Shown: in pieces, positions 27,927-36,123 of the stretch
Numbering within the stretch: the stretch's first letter is position 1
Layout of the letters: each line of letters begins with the position of its first letter
NCBI GenBank assembly: GCA_019454225.1
Contig: CP075370.1
Span: 858,001-922,000 of the forward strand
Source of the DNA: Paracoccaceae bacterium
GTDB taxonomy: Bacteria > Pseudomonadota > Alphaproteobacteria > Rhodobacterales > Rhodobacteraceae
DNA length: 64,000 nucleotides
Reading direction: 5' to 3'
Position numbers and translations under genes: made by a program
Notes under the pieces: generated by a model
Databases searched by the model: none
Told to the model about the DNA's origin: nothing
Seen by the model: only the letters and a program-made list of their open reading frames with translations

Positions 27927-28547
27927 TCAGGCGCGCTTCATGTCCTCGATCAGCGCGCCGATGTTGCCCCGGCGCCGGTCCAGCATCGCGCCGATCTCGG
28001 TGCGTTCGGCGGCCAGCATGTTCACACCCTCGATGATGATGTTGAAGAACAACTGCTTTCCGCCCTTCTCGGTCACATGCCAGCGCAGGTCAAACGGCGC
28101 CTGCCCGCGCAGCTTGGCGACCGAGGTCACCTCGAAATAGGTCTTGATCGGCTTCGCGCCGGTCACCTCGATCTGCCCGCCGATGAACTCGCGGAACCGC
28201 CGGCCGTATTTCCGGCTGATATAGCCCTGGAAGGCGGCCGTGAACGCCCGCATGTCACCGGCCGAGGCCGACCGCGCCGCCGGGCCGAGCGCCGAGCGCG
28301 CGATCACCGGCACATCGGCATAGCGCGAGAAGATCCGCTCGAAATCGCCGAACATCGCCGATTCCGACTTGCCGGAATTGATCGTGGCGTTGACGTCGGC
28401 AACCGCCCTGTCGATCAGCGCCCGCGCCGAATTCATGTCCAGCGCCATCGCCTCGCGCGGCAGCGCCGCCACGGCGGCCGCAGCGGCCCCCACGGTCAGC
28501 AGCATGCGGCGCGACAGGAAGCGGGGGGAAATGGGCGAACCGGTCAT
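27927..28547 (-). CDS. mlaC: MlaC-like periplasmic phospholipid-binding protein
   Basis: This 206-residue exported protein belongs to the MlaC/Ttg2D family (PF05494), which shuttles phospholipids between the outer-membrane MlaA complex and the inner-membrane MlaFEDB transporter. A twin-Arg signal (SRRMLLTVGAAAAAVAALP) precedes the mature domain; the family motif FTAAFQGYISRKYGRRFREF is clear. It starts 1 base after the mlaA stop, so the two are coupled. The MlaFEDB genes are not in this window. It converges on the penicillin-binding protein gene. Confidence 0.9.
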   Translation of the reverse strand: MTGSPISPRFLSRRMLLTVGAAAAAVAALPREAMALDMNSARALIDRAVADVNATINSGKSESAMFGDFERIFSRYADVPVIARSALGPAARSASAGDMRAFTAAFQGYISRKYGRRFREFIGGQIEVTGAKPIKTYFEVTSVAKLRGQAPFDLRWHVTEKGGKQLFFNIIIEGVNMLAAERTEIGAMLDRRRGNIGALIEDMKRA

Positions 28548-28548
28548 G

Positions 28549-29310
28549 TCACTCCTCATAGGGGTCGAAGAAATCGTCCTCGCCGCCGCTCTGGCCCAGT
28601 TCGTAGCGCCGGTTCTGCAGATACAGCAGACGCGCCTGGGCATAGCTATCGGCGCTTTCATATAGGATTGAATCGACCGTATCCGAATACTGGTAGCGAT
28701 CACCAAGTCTTGAGGCGACGCTGGCGACCGTGGCCGCCGCCCCCTCGCGTCCGGGCAACGCCAGCCGGACCGGGTTCATCACGATGTCCACCACGGCGCC
28801 CACCGTGTCGCGGTCGGTCGAGGGCCCGAAGAACGGCAGTTCGTGATAGGCCCCCTCGGGAAAGCCCCAGACATGCATCGTCTCGCCGAAATCGGTGCGC
28901 CGCCCCTCGACCCCCAGCGCCCGCGCCGGATCGAACAGGCCGCCGATGCCGATCGTCGTGTTCAGCACGAACCGCAGCGTGTTCTCGGCCGCCGCCTCGC
29001 CCCGGCCCTGCAGCAGGCTGTTCACCACATCCTTGGGCGTGTCGAGGTTCGAGGCAAAGTTCGAAACGCCCTGCCGCACCGGCCGGGGCAGGACGCCGCC
29101 ATAGGCGCCCGACGCCGGTTTCAGCAGCGTCCGGTCCAGCGACCGGTTGAACTCGTGCCGCTGGCGGTTGTTCGCCTCGTCGGGGTCGTAATGCGGCTGG
29201 ACCGGGGCCGGCGCCGCACAGGCCCCCGCAACCAGCATTGCCACAACCGCGAGAACTCGCGTTGAAAACACTTTGCCGTCCGCGTCCATCTGCCTATCGT
29301 TTTCATCCAT
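28549..29310 (-). CDS. mlaA: MlaA/VacJ outer-membrane lipoprotein
   Basis: This 253-residue lipoprotein removes mislocalised phospholipids from the outer leaflet of the outer membrane. The signal ends in VAGAC, a workable lipobox. The VacJ domain (PF04333) is shown by DPDEANNRQRHEFNRSLD, then FASNLDTPKDVVNSLLQG and FGETMHVWGFPEGAYHELP. An Asp/Glu-rich end follows. ATG 29310 is tentative, because ATG 29289 has a better AGG spacing and would give 246 residues. First gene of the mlaA-mlaC pair; the 169 bases upstream hold its promoter and that of the divergent secretion operon. Confidence 0.92.
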   Translation of the reverse strand: MDENDRQMDADGKVFSTRVLAVVAMLVAGACAAPAPVQPHYDPDEANNRQRHEFNRSLDRTLLKPASGAYGGVLPRPVRQGVSNFASNLDTPKDVVNSLLQGRGEAAAENTLRFVLNTTIGIGGLFDPARALGVEGRRTDFGETMHVWGFPEGAYHELPFFGPSTDRDTVGAVVDIVMNPVRLALPGREGAAATVASVASRLGDRYQYSDTVDSILYESADSYAQARLLYLQNRRYELGQSGGEDDFFDPYEE

Positions 29311-29479
29311 CGGGGCATAGGATAGCCCGGATGCCGGAATGGCAACCCATAAGGGCGCGGGGGTCCCGAGGCAACGGCCCTCGTTCCGGATCATGGGCCT
29401 GCAAGGGATTCCGGCGGATTGTCGCGAATAAAGGGTGGCACCGGCGCGTTGTGTGACGGTGCAGGACAGGGGCGTGCAG

Positions 29480-31213
29480 GTGAACGGACTGGATCGACGC
29501 AAGGGGCTGGACGAACTGCGGCGCGCGCGCCGGGGCGGCGGGCTGTGGATTTCGGTCGCGCTGTTCTCGGTCTTCGTGAACATGCTGCTGCTGACCGGCC
29601 CGCTCTACATGCTGCAGATCTATGACCGCGTGCTCGGCTCGCGCAGCGAGGAAACGCTGATCGCGCTGTCGCTGCTGGTGGGCTTCCTGTTCCTCGCCAT
29701 GGGTCTCCTTGACCATGTGCGCGGCCGGGTCATGGCCCGCATCGCCGCCCGCTTCCAGGACCGGCTGGACCGCCGCGTGTTCGAGGCGTCGGTGCGCCGC
29801 CTGTCGGTCCTGCCGAACGACCAGATCGCCGCCCCGGCCACCCGCGACCTCGAATCCGTGCAGCGGCTGCTGGCCTCGCCGGTGCTGACCGCGCTCTTCG
29901 ACATTCCCTGGACGCCCTTCTTCGTCGCCGCGATCTTCGTCTTCCATCCCTGGCTGGGCTGGATGTCGCTGGCCGGCGGCGCCCTCCTGATCGTGCTGGC
30001 GCTGGCGAACCAGTGGGCGACGCGCGGGCCGCTCGCCCGCACCAACGCCGCGCAGGCCTCGGCCGAACGCACCGCCGACCTGCTGCGCGCCGAGGCCGAG
30101 ACGGTGCAGGCCCTCGGCATGGGCACCGCCGGGTTCGAGCGCTGGAACCGCCAGCGGTCCGAGGCGCTGACCCGCTCGACCGAGGCCGCCGATCGCGGCG
30201 GCGCCTTCACCGTCACCAGCCGCACCTTCCGGCTGTTCCTGCAATCCGCCATCCTGGGGCTCGGCGCCTGGCTCGTGCTCCAGGGCGAACTGACCCCCGG
30301 CGCGATGATCGCGGCCTCGATCCTGCTCGGCCGGGCGCTGGCTCCGGTGGAACAGACGGTCGGACAGTGGGCCGTGGTGCAGCGCGCGCAGGAGGGCTGG
30401 AACCGGCTGTCCATCCTGCTGTCGATCCAGCCGCCCGAGGCGCCGCGCACCGCCCTGCCGCGTCCCCGCGCCGCACTCGAGGTCACCGCGCTGTCCGTGG
30501 TGCCGCCGGGCGAACAGGTGGCGGTGCTGCGCGGCGTCTCGTTCAAGGTCGATCCCGGGCAGGCGCTGGGTGTCATCGGGCCTTCGGGGTCGGGCAAGTC
30601 CACGCTGGCCCGCGCCATCACCGGCGTCTGGCGCCCCGCCTCGGGGAAGATCCGGCTGGATGGCGCCGCGCTTGACCAGTATGCCCCCGATGCCCTGGGT
30701 GCGCTGATCGGCTACCTGCCGCAGCGCGTCGCGCTGTTCGATGGCACGATCGCCGAGAACATCGCCCGCCTCGCGGCCCAACCCGATGCCGCACAGGTGG
30801 TCGCGGCGGCGCAGGCCGCCGCCGCGCATGACATGATCCTGCGCCTGCCCGACGGCTATGACACCCGCGTCTCGGCCCTGGGCGGCAGGTTGTCCGGCGG
30901 CCAGATCCAGCGCATCGGCCTTGCCCGCGCGCTTTACGGCGATCCGGTGCTGCTGGTGCTGGACGAACCCAACTCCAACCTCGACAACGACGGGTCGATG
31001 GCGCTGAACATCGCGATCCGGGCGCTCAAGGCGCGGGGCGGGTCGGTCCTGATCATGGCGCACCGCCCGGCCGCGATCCAGGAATGCGACGTCCTGCTGG
31101 TGATGCAGGACGGCCAGCGCGCCGCCTTCGGCCCGCGTGACCAGGTGCTGCGCGACATGGTCAAGAACCACACGGAAATCGTGCGCCAGGCAGGCCCCGG
31201 AGGTGTGGCATGA
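29480..31213 (+). CDS. Type I secretion system permease/ATPase (PrtD-like)
   Basis: This protein of about 577 residues is the inner-membrane engine of a type I secretion system. Membrane segments (about 25-300) include MLLLTGPLYMLQIYDRVLGSRSEETL, characteristic of the PrtD/LapB-like group without a C39 peptidase domain. The ABC domain has Walker A GPSGSGKST, signature LSGGQIQRIGLARAL and Walker B LLVLDEPNSNLD. The Asn in DEPNSNLD replaces the usual T/A-G and is normal for PrtD. I placed the start at GTG 29480, with AGGGG 7 bases upstream; GTG 29474 and 29435 are alternatives. It overlaps the adaptor gene as ATGA. No TolC-like gene or RTX substrate is nearby. Confidence 0.93.
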   Translation: MNGLDRRKGLDELRRARRGGGLWISVALFSVFVNMLLLTGPLYMLQIYDRVLGSRSEETLIALSLLVGFLFLAMGLLDHVRGRVMARIAARFQDRLDRRVFEASVRRLSVLPNDQIAAPATRDLESVQRLLASPVLTALFDIPWTPFFVAAIFVFHPWLGWMSLAGGALLIVLALANQWATRGPLARTNAAQASAERTADLLRAEAETVQALGMGTAGFERWNRQRSEALTRSTEAADRGGAFTVTSRTFRLFLQSAILGLGAWLVLQGELTPGAMIAASILLGRALAPVEQTVGQWAVVQRAQEGWNRLSILLSIQPPEAPRTALPRPRAALEVTALSVVPPGEQVAVLRGVSFKVDPGQALGVIGPSGSGKSTLARAITGVWRPASGKIRLDGAALDQYAPDALGALIGYLPQRVALFDGTIAENIARLAAQPDAAQVVAAAQAAAAHDMILRLPDGYDTRVSALGGRLSGGQIQRIGLARALYGDPVLLVLDEPNSNLDNDGSMALNIAIRALKARGGSVLIMAHRPAAIQECDVLLVMQDGQRAAFGPRDQVLRDMVKNHTEIVRQAGPGGVA

Positions 31214-32499
31214 ACTATTCGGCACGCGGCCCCATCATTCTGGGCATGGTCACGCTTCTGGCGTTGGTGGGCGGGTTCGGCGTCTGGTCGGTCGGCACCA
31301 CGCTGACCGGCGCGGTCGTCGCCTCGGGCCAGATCGAGGTCGAACAGAACCGGCAGGTCGTGCAGCACCCCGATGGCGGCGTTGTCGAATCGATCCTCGT
31401 GACCGAGGGGCAGACGGTGCAGGCGGGCGACACGCTGATGCGGCTCGACGGCACGCTGCTGCGGTCCGAACTTTCCATCGTCGAAAGCCAGTTCCTTGAA
31501 ATCCTCGCGCGTCGCGGCAGGCTCGAGGCGGAACGCGACGACGCCGCGACGCTGACCTTCCCCGCCGAACTGGTGTCCATGGCCGCGACCCGCGCCGATG
31601 CCGCCGAGCTTCTGGAAGGCCAGCGCCGCCTGTTCGAGGCGCGGCTCGACACCATGCGCCAGCAGACCGAACAGCTTGCCCGACGCGCCGACCAGACCCG
31701 GTCCCAGATCGACGGCATCGACGCCCAGATCGACGCGCTGTCCGACCAGCTGGAACTGATCGCCCAGGAAACCGCCTCGGTGCAGGAACTGCTCGACAAG
31801 GGGCTGGCGCAGGCTGCCCGCCTCCTGGCCCTTCAGCGCGAAGAGGCACGGCTGCGCGGGCAGTTGGGCGAACTGGTGGCCACCCGCGCCGGCAACGAGG
31901 GCCGGATCACCGAGATCGAGCTTGAGGTGCTGCGCCTCGCCGCCGCCCGTCGGGAAGAGGCGAACGCGCAGTTGCGCGACATCGGCTATCGCGAGCTTGA
32001 ACTGGCCGAACGCCGCCGCGCGCTGGTCGAACGCATCGCCCGGCTCGATATCCTGGCGCCGGTGGCAGGGGTGGTGCTGGGCCTTGCCGTCACCACGCCG
32101 CGCGCCGTGCTGCGTCCCGCCGATCCGGTGATGTTCCTCATCCCGCAGGATCGGCCGCTGGTCATCGCCGCACAGATCCCGCCGATCCACATCGATCAGG
32201 TGCGCCCGGGCCAGCCTGCCGTGCTGGTGTTCTCGGCCTTCTCCACCCGGACGACGCCGGAACTCAAGGGGCAGGTAGTGGTGGTCTCGGCCGATGCCTT
32301 CACCGACGAACGCACGGGGCTGACCTATTATCGGGCCGAGATCCTGCCCGACCCGGGCGAACTGGAAAAGCTGACCGGCCTGACACTGATTCCCGGCATG
32401 CCGGTCGAGGCGTTCATCCGCACCGAGGCGCGCACGCCGCTGGCCTATCTGGTGAAACCCTTCACCGACTACTTCACCCGCGCCTTCCGCGAAAGCTGA
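31210..32499 (+). CDS. Type I secretion periplasmic adaptor (HlyD family)
   Basis: This 429-residue membrane-fusion protein links the ATPase to an outer-membrane TolC-type channel. One N-terminal membrane helix (about 8-35) leads into a lipoyl half (VVQHPDGGVVESILVTEGQTVQAG), a long coiled coil (about 100-290, Arg/Glu/Leu-rich), the second lipoyl half (ILAPVAGVVLGL) and a C-terminal beta-barrel domain. It matches PrtE/HlyD-type adaptors in order and length. It is translationally coupled to the ATPase gene; nothing further in the operon is evident before ridA 211 bases later. Confidence 0.93.
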   Translation: MNYSARGPIILGMVTLLALVGGFGVWSVGTTLTGAVVASGQIEVEQNRQVVQHPDGGVVESILVTEGQTVQAGDTLMRLDGTLLRSELSIVESQFLEILARRGRLEAERDDAATLTFPAELVSMAATRADAAELLEGQRRLFEARLDTMRQQTEQLARRADQTRSQIDGIDAQIDALSDQLELIAQETASVQELLDKGLAQAARLLALQREEARLRGQLGELVATRAGNEGRITEIELEVLRLAAARREEANAQLRDIGYRELELAERRRALVERIARLDILAPVAGVVLGLAVTTPRAVLRPADPVMFLIPQDRPLVIAAQIPPIHIDQVRPGQPAVLVFSAFSTRTTPELKGQVVVVSADAFTDERTGLTYYRAEILPDPGELEKLTGLTLIPGMPVEAFIRTEARTPLAYLVKPFTDYFTRAFRES

Positions 32500-32600
32500 C
32501 CGGGCAGCCACGTTTCCCCCGCTCGGACAGGGGGGCGGGGCGGACCCGGCTCATGCCCTTGACAGACCCTGACCGCAGCGCGCGCCCTGTCGGGACGGAT

Positions 32601-32620
32601 GCCATACGCACGCCATACGC
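32601..32620 (+). repeat. Short tandem direct repeat upstream of ridA
   Basis: GCCATACGC occurs at 32601-32609 and 32612-32620, 11 bases apart start to start, about one helical turn. It lies 91 bases before the ridA ATG; a TTGACA box occurs at 32559-32564 without a convincing partner. Possibly a regulator site. Confidence 0.35.
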
Positions 32621-32710
32621 GAAACCGACGGATGCGGGACGGCCCCGCCGCCGCTTGCGCCGCCCGCCGCCCGCCGCTAGCCTGCCCCCGATCCGCAGCC
32701 GGAGGCCCCC

Positions 32711-33175
32711 ATGCATCCCATCGACGCCCGCCTCGCCGAACTCGGCGTGACCCTGCCCGACGCCCCCGCGCCCGCCGCGAACTACGTGCCCTTCGTCATC
32801 GCCGCCGGCGGGCTGGTGCATGTGTCGGGGCAGATTTCCCAGAATGCAGACGGGTTCATCAAGGGCAGGCTGGGTGCCGACCTTGCGGTGGACGAGGGCG
32901 CCGCAGCGGCCCGCGCCTGCGCCATCTCATTGCTTTCACAGGTGAAAAAGGCCTGCGGGGGCGATTGGAACCGGCTGCGTCGGGCGGTCAAGCTGGTGGG
33001 GTTCGTGAACTCCACCGCCGATTTCACCGACCAGCCCAAGGTCATCAACGGCGCGTCGGATTTCCTGGTCGCCGTGCTGGGCGATGCCGGGCGGCATGCC
33101 CGGTCCGCCGTCTCGGCCGCCTCGCTCCCCTTCGGCGTCGCCGTCGAGATCGAGGGCATCTTCGAGATCGAATGA
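32711..33175 (+). CDS. RidA-family protein (YjgF/YER057c/UK114)
   Basis: This 154-residue protein belongs to the longer Rid subgroup (TCP14/HSP14.7-like). Rid proteins deaminate reactive enamine/imine intermediates made by PLP enzymes, protecting metabolism. LVHVSGQISQNADG and the central RAVKLVGFVNSTADFTDQPKVINGAS fit; the ending SLPFGVAVEIEGIFEIE is the conserved last strand. The catalytic Arg of true RidA lies in an R-x-C/A context that I cannot confirm here, so activity is uncertain. GGAGGCCCCC precedes the ATG. It overlaps the glycerophosphodiesterase start. Confidence 0.88.
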   Translation: MHPIDARLAELGVTLPDAPAPAANYVPFVIAAGGLVHVSGQISQNADGFIKGRLGADLAVDEGAAAARACAISLLSQVKKACGGDWNRLRRAVKLVGFVNSTADFTDQPKVINGASDFLVAVLGDAGRHARSAVSAASLPFGVAVEIEGIFEIE

Positions 33176-33948
33176 TGACCGGCCCCGCGCTCCCCCCCGC
33201 CTTCCTGCGCCTCCCCGTCGCCCACCGCGCCCTCCACGACCGCGCCGCCGGCCGCATCGAGAACTCGGCCGCCGCCATCGCCGCGGCGGTCGCGGCGGGC
33301 TATGCGATCGAGATCGACCTGCAGCTTTCGTCCGACGGTCAGGCGATGGTGTTCCATGACGACGATCTTGACCGCCTGACGTCCGAGACCGGGCCCGTTG
33401 CCGCCCGCAGCGCTGCCGAGCTTGCCGCCATCCCGTTGAAAGATGGTCAGGATTCCATCCCGACCCTGCCAGAGGTCCTGGACATGGTGGCAGGCCGGGT
33501 GCCGCTGCTGATCGAGATCAAGGACCAGTCGGGCGCAATGTCCGCGACCGATGGTCGGCTTGAAGCCGCCACCGCCCGTGCGCTGGCGGACTATTCCGGG
33601 CCGGTCGCGGTCATGTCCTTCAATCCGCACAGCATTCTCCGCATGCGGGATCTGGCCCCCGGCATCGCCCGGGGGCTGACCACCTCGGCCTTCGATCCCG
33701 ATGCCTGGTCGCCGCTGCCCGCCGACACCTGCGCCCGCCTGCGCGAGATCCCCGACTACGACGCCACGGGGGCCAGCTTCATCAGCCACGAATGGGCCGA
33801 CCTGTCCCGTCCCCGGGTTGCCGCGCTCAAGGCGCAGGGCGCCGCAATCCTGTGCTGGACGATCCGCGGCGCCGAAGCCGAAGGCATCGCGCGCCGGATC
33901 GCACAGAACATCACCTTCGAAGGCTATCCCGCCCCGATCCCCGCTTGA
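33172..33948 (+). CDS. ugpQ: Glycerophosphodiester phosphodiesterase
   Basis: This 258-residue TIM-barrel enzyme hydrolyses glycerophosphodiesters to glycerol-3-phosphate and an alcohol. The catalytic and metal motif is present: AHRALHDRAAGRIENSAAA (with His and Glu-Asn), EIDLQLSSDGQAMVFHDDDLDRLT and later LLIEIKDQ. There is no signal peptide, so it should be cytosolic like UgpQ. It overlaps ridA by 4 bases (ATGA), with a second ATG immediately after, so the start may be 33172 or 33175. No ugp transporter genes are adjacent. Confidence 0.9.
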   Translation: MMTGPALPPAFLRLPVAHRALHDRAAGRIENSAAAIAAAVAAGYAIEIDLQLSSDGQAMVFHDDDLDRLTSETGPVAARSAAELAAIPLKDGQDSIPTLPEVLDMVAGRVPLLIEIKDQSGAMSATDGRLEAATARALADYSGPVAVMSFNPHSILRMRDLAPGIARGLTTSAFDPDAWSPLPADTCARLREIPDYDATGASFISHEWADLSRPRVAALKAQGAAILCWTIRGAEAEGIARRIAQNITFEGYPAPIPA

Positions 33949-34006
33949 CCGGCGCCGCCCGCGCGCCACTTTCGCGCTGCGCGCGCCCCGCGCCACGGAC
34001 CCAGCC

Positions 34007-35197
34007 ATGGACGCCCCCGCCCTGACGGCGAGCCTGCACGAACGGATCGACGACATCCCGGCGGCCGATTGGGATGCCCTGGCCTGCCCCGAGACTGCCG
34101 ACGGCGGACCGCCCCGTGATCCGTTCACCACGCACCGCTTCCTGCAAGCCCTTGAGAAATCGGGATCGGTCGGTGCGGGCACCGGATGGAGCCCGCAGCA
34201 CCTGGCGCTGCGGCAGGGGGGGCGGCTGGTGGCCGTGGCGCCGATGTATGCCAAGGGGCACAGCCAGGGCGAGTACATCTTTGACCATTCCTGGGCGCAG
34301 GCCTGGCAGCGCGCCGGCGGGCGCTATTACCCCAAGCTTCAGATCGCCGTGCCCTTCACCCCGGCGACCGGGCGGCGGTTTCTTGTGGCGCCGGACCTGG
34401 GCGCTCAGGGTGTGCCCGCCTTGCTGGAGGCGGCGGTCGAGGTGACGTCGCGGGCCCGCCTGTCATCGCTGCACGCCACCTTCTGCACCGAGGCCGAGGC
34501 AACGGCCGGGGCGGAACACGGCCTGCTGCACCGGATCACGCAGCAGTTCCATTGGGAGAACAGGGGTTTCCGCGACTACGCCGATTTCCTTGACACGCTG
34601 GCCAGCCGCAAGCGCAAGGCGCTGCGCAAGGAGCGCAGCCAGGCCCAGGCCTTTGGCGGAACGATCCGCCTGCGCACCGGCGACGACCTGCGCCCGGAAC
34701 ACTGGGATGCCTTCTGGACCTTCTACCAGGACACCGGCAGCCGCAAATGGGGCCAGCCCTATCTGACGCGGCGGTTCTTCGATCTGGTTCAGGCGACGAT
34801 GCGGCATGACACGCTGCTGGTTCTGGCGGAACGCGGCGGCCGCCCGGTGGCCGGCGCGCTCAACTTCATCGGGCGCGACACGCTGTTCGGCCGCTACTGG
34901 GGCTGCATCGAGGATCATCCCTTCCTGCATTTCGAACTGTGCTATCATCAGGCGATCGACTGGGCGATCGCCCGGGGTCTGGACCGGGTCGAGGCGGGGG
35001 CGCAGGGCGAACACAAGCTGGCGCGCGGCTATCTGCCGGTCGAGTGCCACTCGCTGCACTGGATTGCCGACCCCGGCCTGCGGCAGGCGGTTGACCGCTA
35101 TCTGGATCATGAGCGTCGCGCCGTCGGTGAAGAGATCGAGGTGCTGACCGCCTATGGTCCCTTCCGGCGGGGGCCTGCCAATGCCGAATGCGAATGA
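34007..35197 (+). CDS. GNAT/FemAB-like acyltransferase (peptidogalycan biosynthesis/recognition family)
   Basis: This 396-residue cytosolic protein matches the DUF482 family (PF04339), which has a double GNAT fold related to FemAB. Landmarks are PFTTHRFLQALEKSGSVG at the N-terminus, DHSWAQAWQRAGGRYYPKLQIAVPFTPATGRR, then RKRKALRKERSQA, and the closing EAGAQGEHKLARGYLPV. The reaction is unknown; an acyl or aminoacyl transfer is inferred from the fold. It begins 58 bases after the glycerophosphodiesterase gene, with no strong ribosome site. The GST gene follows 11 bases after its stop. Confidence 0.85.
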   Translation: MDAPALTASLHERIDDIPAADWDALACPETADGGPPRDPFTTHRFLQALEKSGSVGAGTGWSPQHLALRQGGRLVAVAPMYAKGHSQGEYIFDHSWAQAWQRAGGRYYPKLQIAVPFTPATGRRFLVAPDLGAQGVPALLEAAVEVTSRARLSSLHATFCTEAEATAGAEHGLLHRITQQFHWENRGFRDYADFLDTLASRKRKALRKERSQAQAFGGTIRLRTGDDLRPEHWDAFWTFYQDTGSRKWGQPYLTRRFFDLVQATMRHDTLLVLAERGGRPVAGALNFIGRDTLFGRYWGCIEDHPFLHFELCYHQAIDWAIARGLDRVEAGAQGEHKLARGYLPVECHSLHWIADPGLRQAVDRYLDHERRAVGEEIEVLTAYGPFRRGPANAECE

Positions 35198-35208
35198 AGG
35201 AGAGCGCT

Positions 35209-35820
35209 ATGGCCGGACTGACCTTCTATACCAACCCGATGTCGCGCGGCCGGATGGCCCGCTGGATGCTCGAGGAGATCGGGCAACCCTATGAAACCGT
35301 GGTGCTGGACTATGGCACCACCATGAAGGCGCCGGACTATCTGGCGGTGAACCCGATGGGCAAGGTGCCCGCGCTGCGCCATGGCGAGACCACCGTCACG
35401 GAATGCGGCGCGGTGATCGCCTATCTTGCCTTCACCTTCCCCGATGCCGGGCTTCTGCCAGAGGACCGGGGGCATTTCCTGCGCTGGATGTTCTTTGGCG
35501 CCGGTCCGCTGGAACAGGCGGTGACGATGCGCGCCCTCGGGTTCGAGGCGCCGGCGGAACGGCGCGGCATGGTGGGGTTCGGGGCCTTCGACGATGTCGT
35601 GGGCGCGCTGCGCGGGCTGGTCGCTGCGGGCCCCTACCTGGCCGGAGACCGGTTCTCGGCGCTTGACGTCTATCTTGGCAGCCAGATCGGCTGGGGCGTG
35701 CAGTTCGGCACGCTGCCCGGCGACCCGGCCTTCCGCGCCTACTGGGACCGGATCAAGGACCGCCCCGCCGCAACCCGGGCGCGCGAGATCGACGACGCGC
35801 TGATGCCGAGGAAGGATTGA
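35209..35820 (+). CDS. Glutathione S-transferase family protein
   Basis: This 203-residue GST has the thioredoxin-like domain start LTFYTNPMSRGRMARWMLEE, the cis-Pro loop NPMGKVPALRHG and the glutathione-binding VTECGAVIAYLA. The C-terminal helical domain contains the N-capping motif FSALDVYLGSQI. GAAGGAGAG sets the start at 35209, although the frame is open a little further upstream. It is 3 bases from phhB and so probably in one transcript with it and the acyltransferase. Substrate unknown. It is clearly different from the GST at 10377. Confidence 0.92.
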   Translation: MAGLTFYTNPMSRGRMARWMLEEIGQPYETVVLDYGTTMKAPDYLAVNPMGKVPALRHGETTVTECGAVIAYLAFTFPDAGLLPEDRGHFLRWMFFGAGPLEQAVTMRALGFEAPAERRGMVGFGAFDDVVGALRGLVAAGPYLAGDRFSALDVYLGSQIGWGVQFGTLPGDPAFRAYWDRIKDRPAATRAREIDDALMPRKD

Positions 35821-35823
35821 GCG

Positions 35824-36117
35824 ATGCCCAGACCCGAACGGCTTGCCGACCGCGCCGCGCTGGCCCCGCTTTTCGCCGCAGGCTGGACCGAGGTGGCGGG
35901 GCGCGATGCAATCACCCGGACCTATCGCTTCGCCGATTTCAACGCCGCCTTCGGGTTCATGGTCCGTGTGGCGCTGGTGGCCGAGAAGATGGACCACCAT
36001 CCGGAGTGGACCAACGTCTACCGCACCGTCACCGTCACGCTGACCACGCATGACGCGGGCGGGGTGACCGTGCTGGACCTCGCGCTGGCCGCGAAGATGG
36101 ACGAGATCGCGGGATAG
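35824..36117 (+). CDS. phhB: 4a-hydroxytetrahydrobiopterin dehydratase
   Basis: This 97-residue enzyme (pterin-4a-carbinolamine dehydratase, PF01329) regenerates dihydropterin after aromatic hydroxylation; in some bacteria it accompanies phenylalanine hydroxylase. The signature [20 protein letters not shown], with its paired His, is intact, as is the upstream [19 protein letters not shown]. No phhA is visible nearby, and in many alphaproteobacteria phhB stands apart. It ends 6 bases before the convergent lytic transglycosylase gene. Confidence 0.95.
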   Translation: MPRPERLADRAALAPLFAAGWTEVAGRDAITRTYRFADFNAAFGFMVRVALVAEKMDHHPEWTNVYRTVTVTLTTHDAGGVTVLDLALAAKMDEIAG

Positions 36118-36123
36118 CCGCCG

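Noticed and set aside
32559-32581. TTGACA upstream of ridA as a promoter
   Set aside because: No acceptable -10 lies 16-18 bases downstream, so I did not list it as a promoter.
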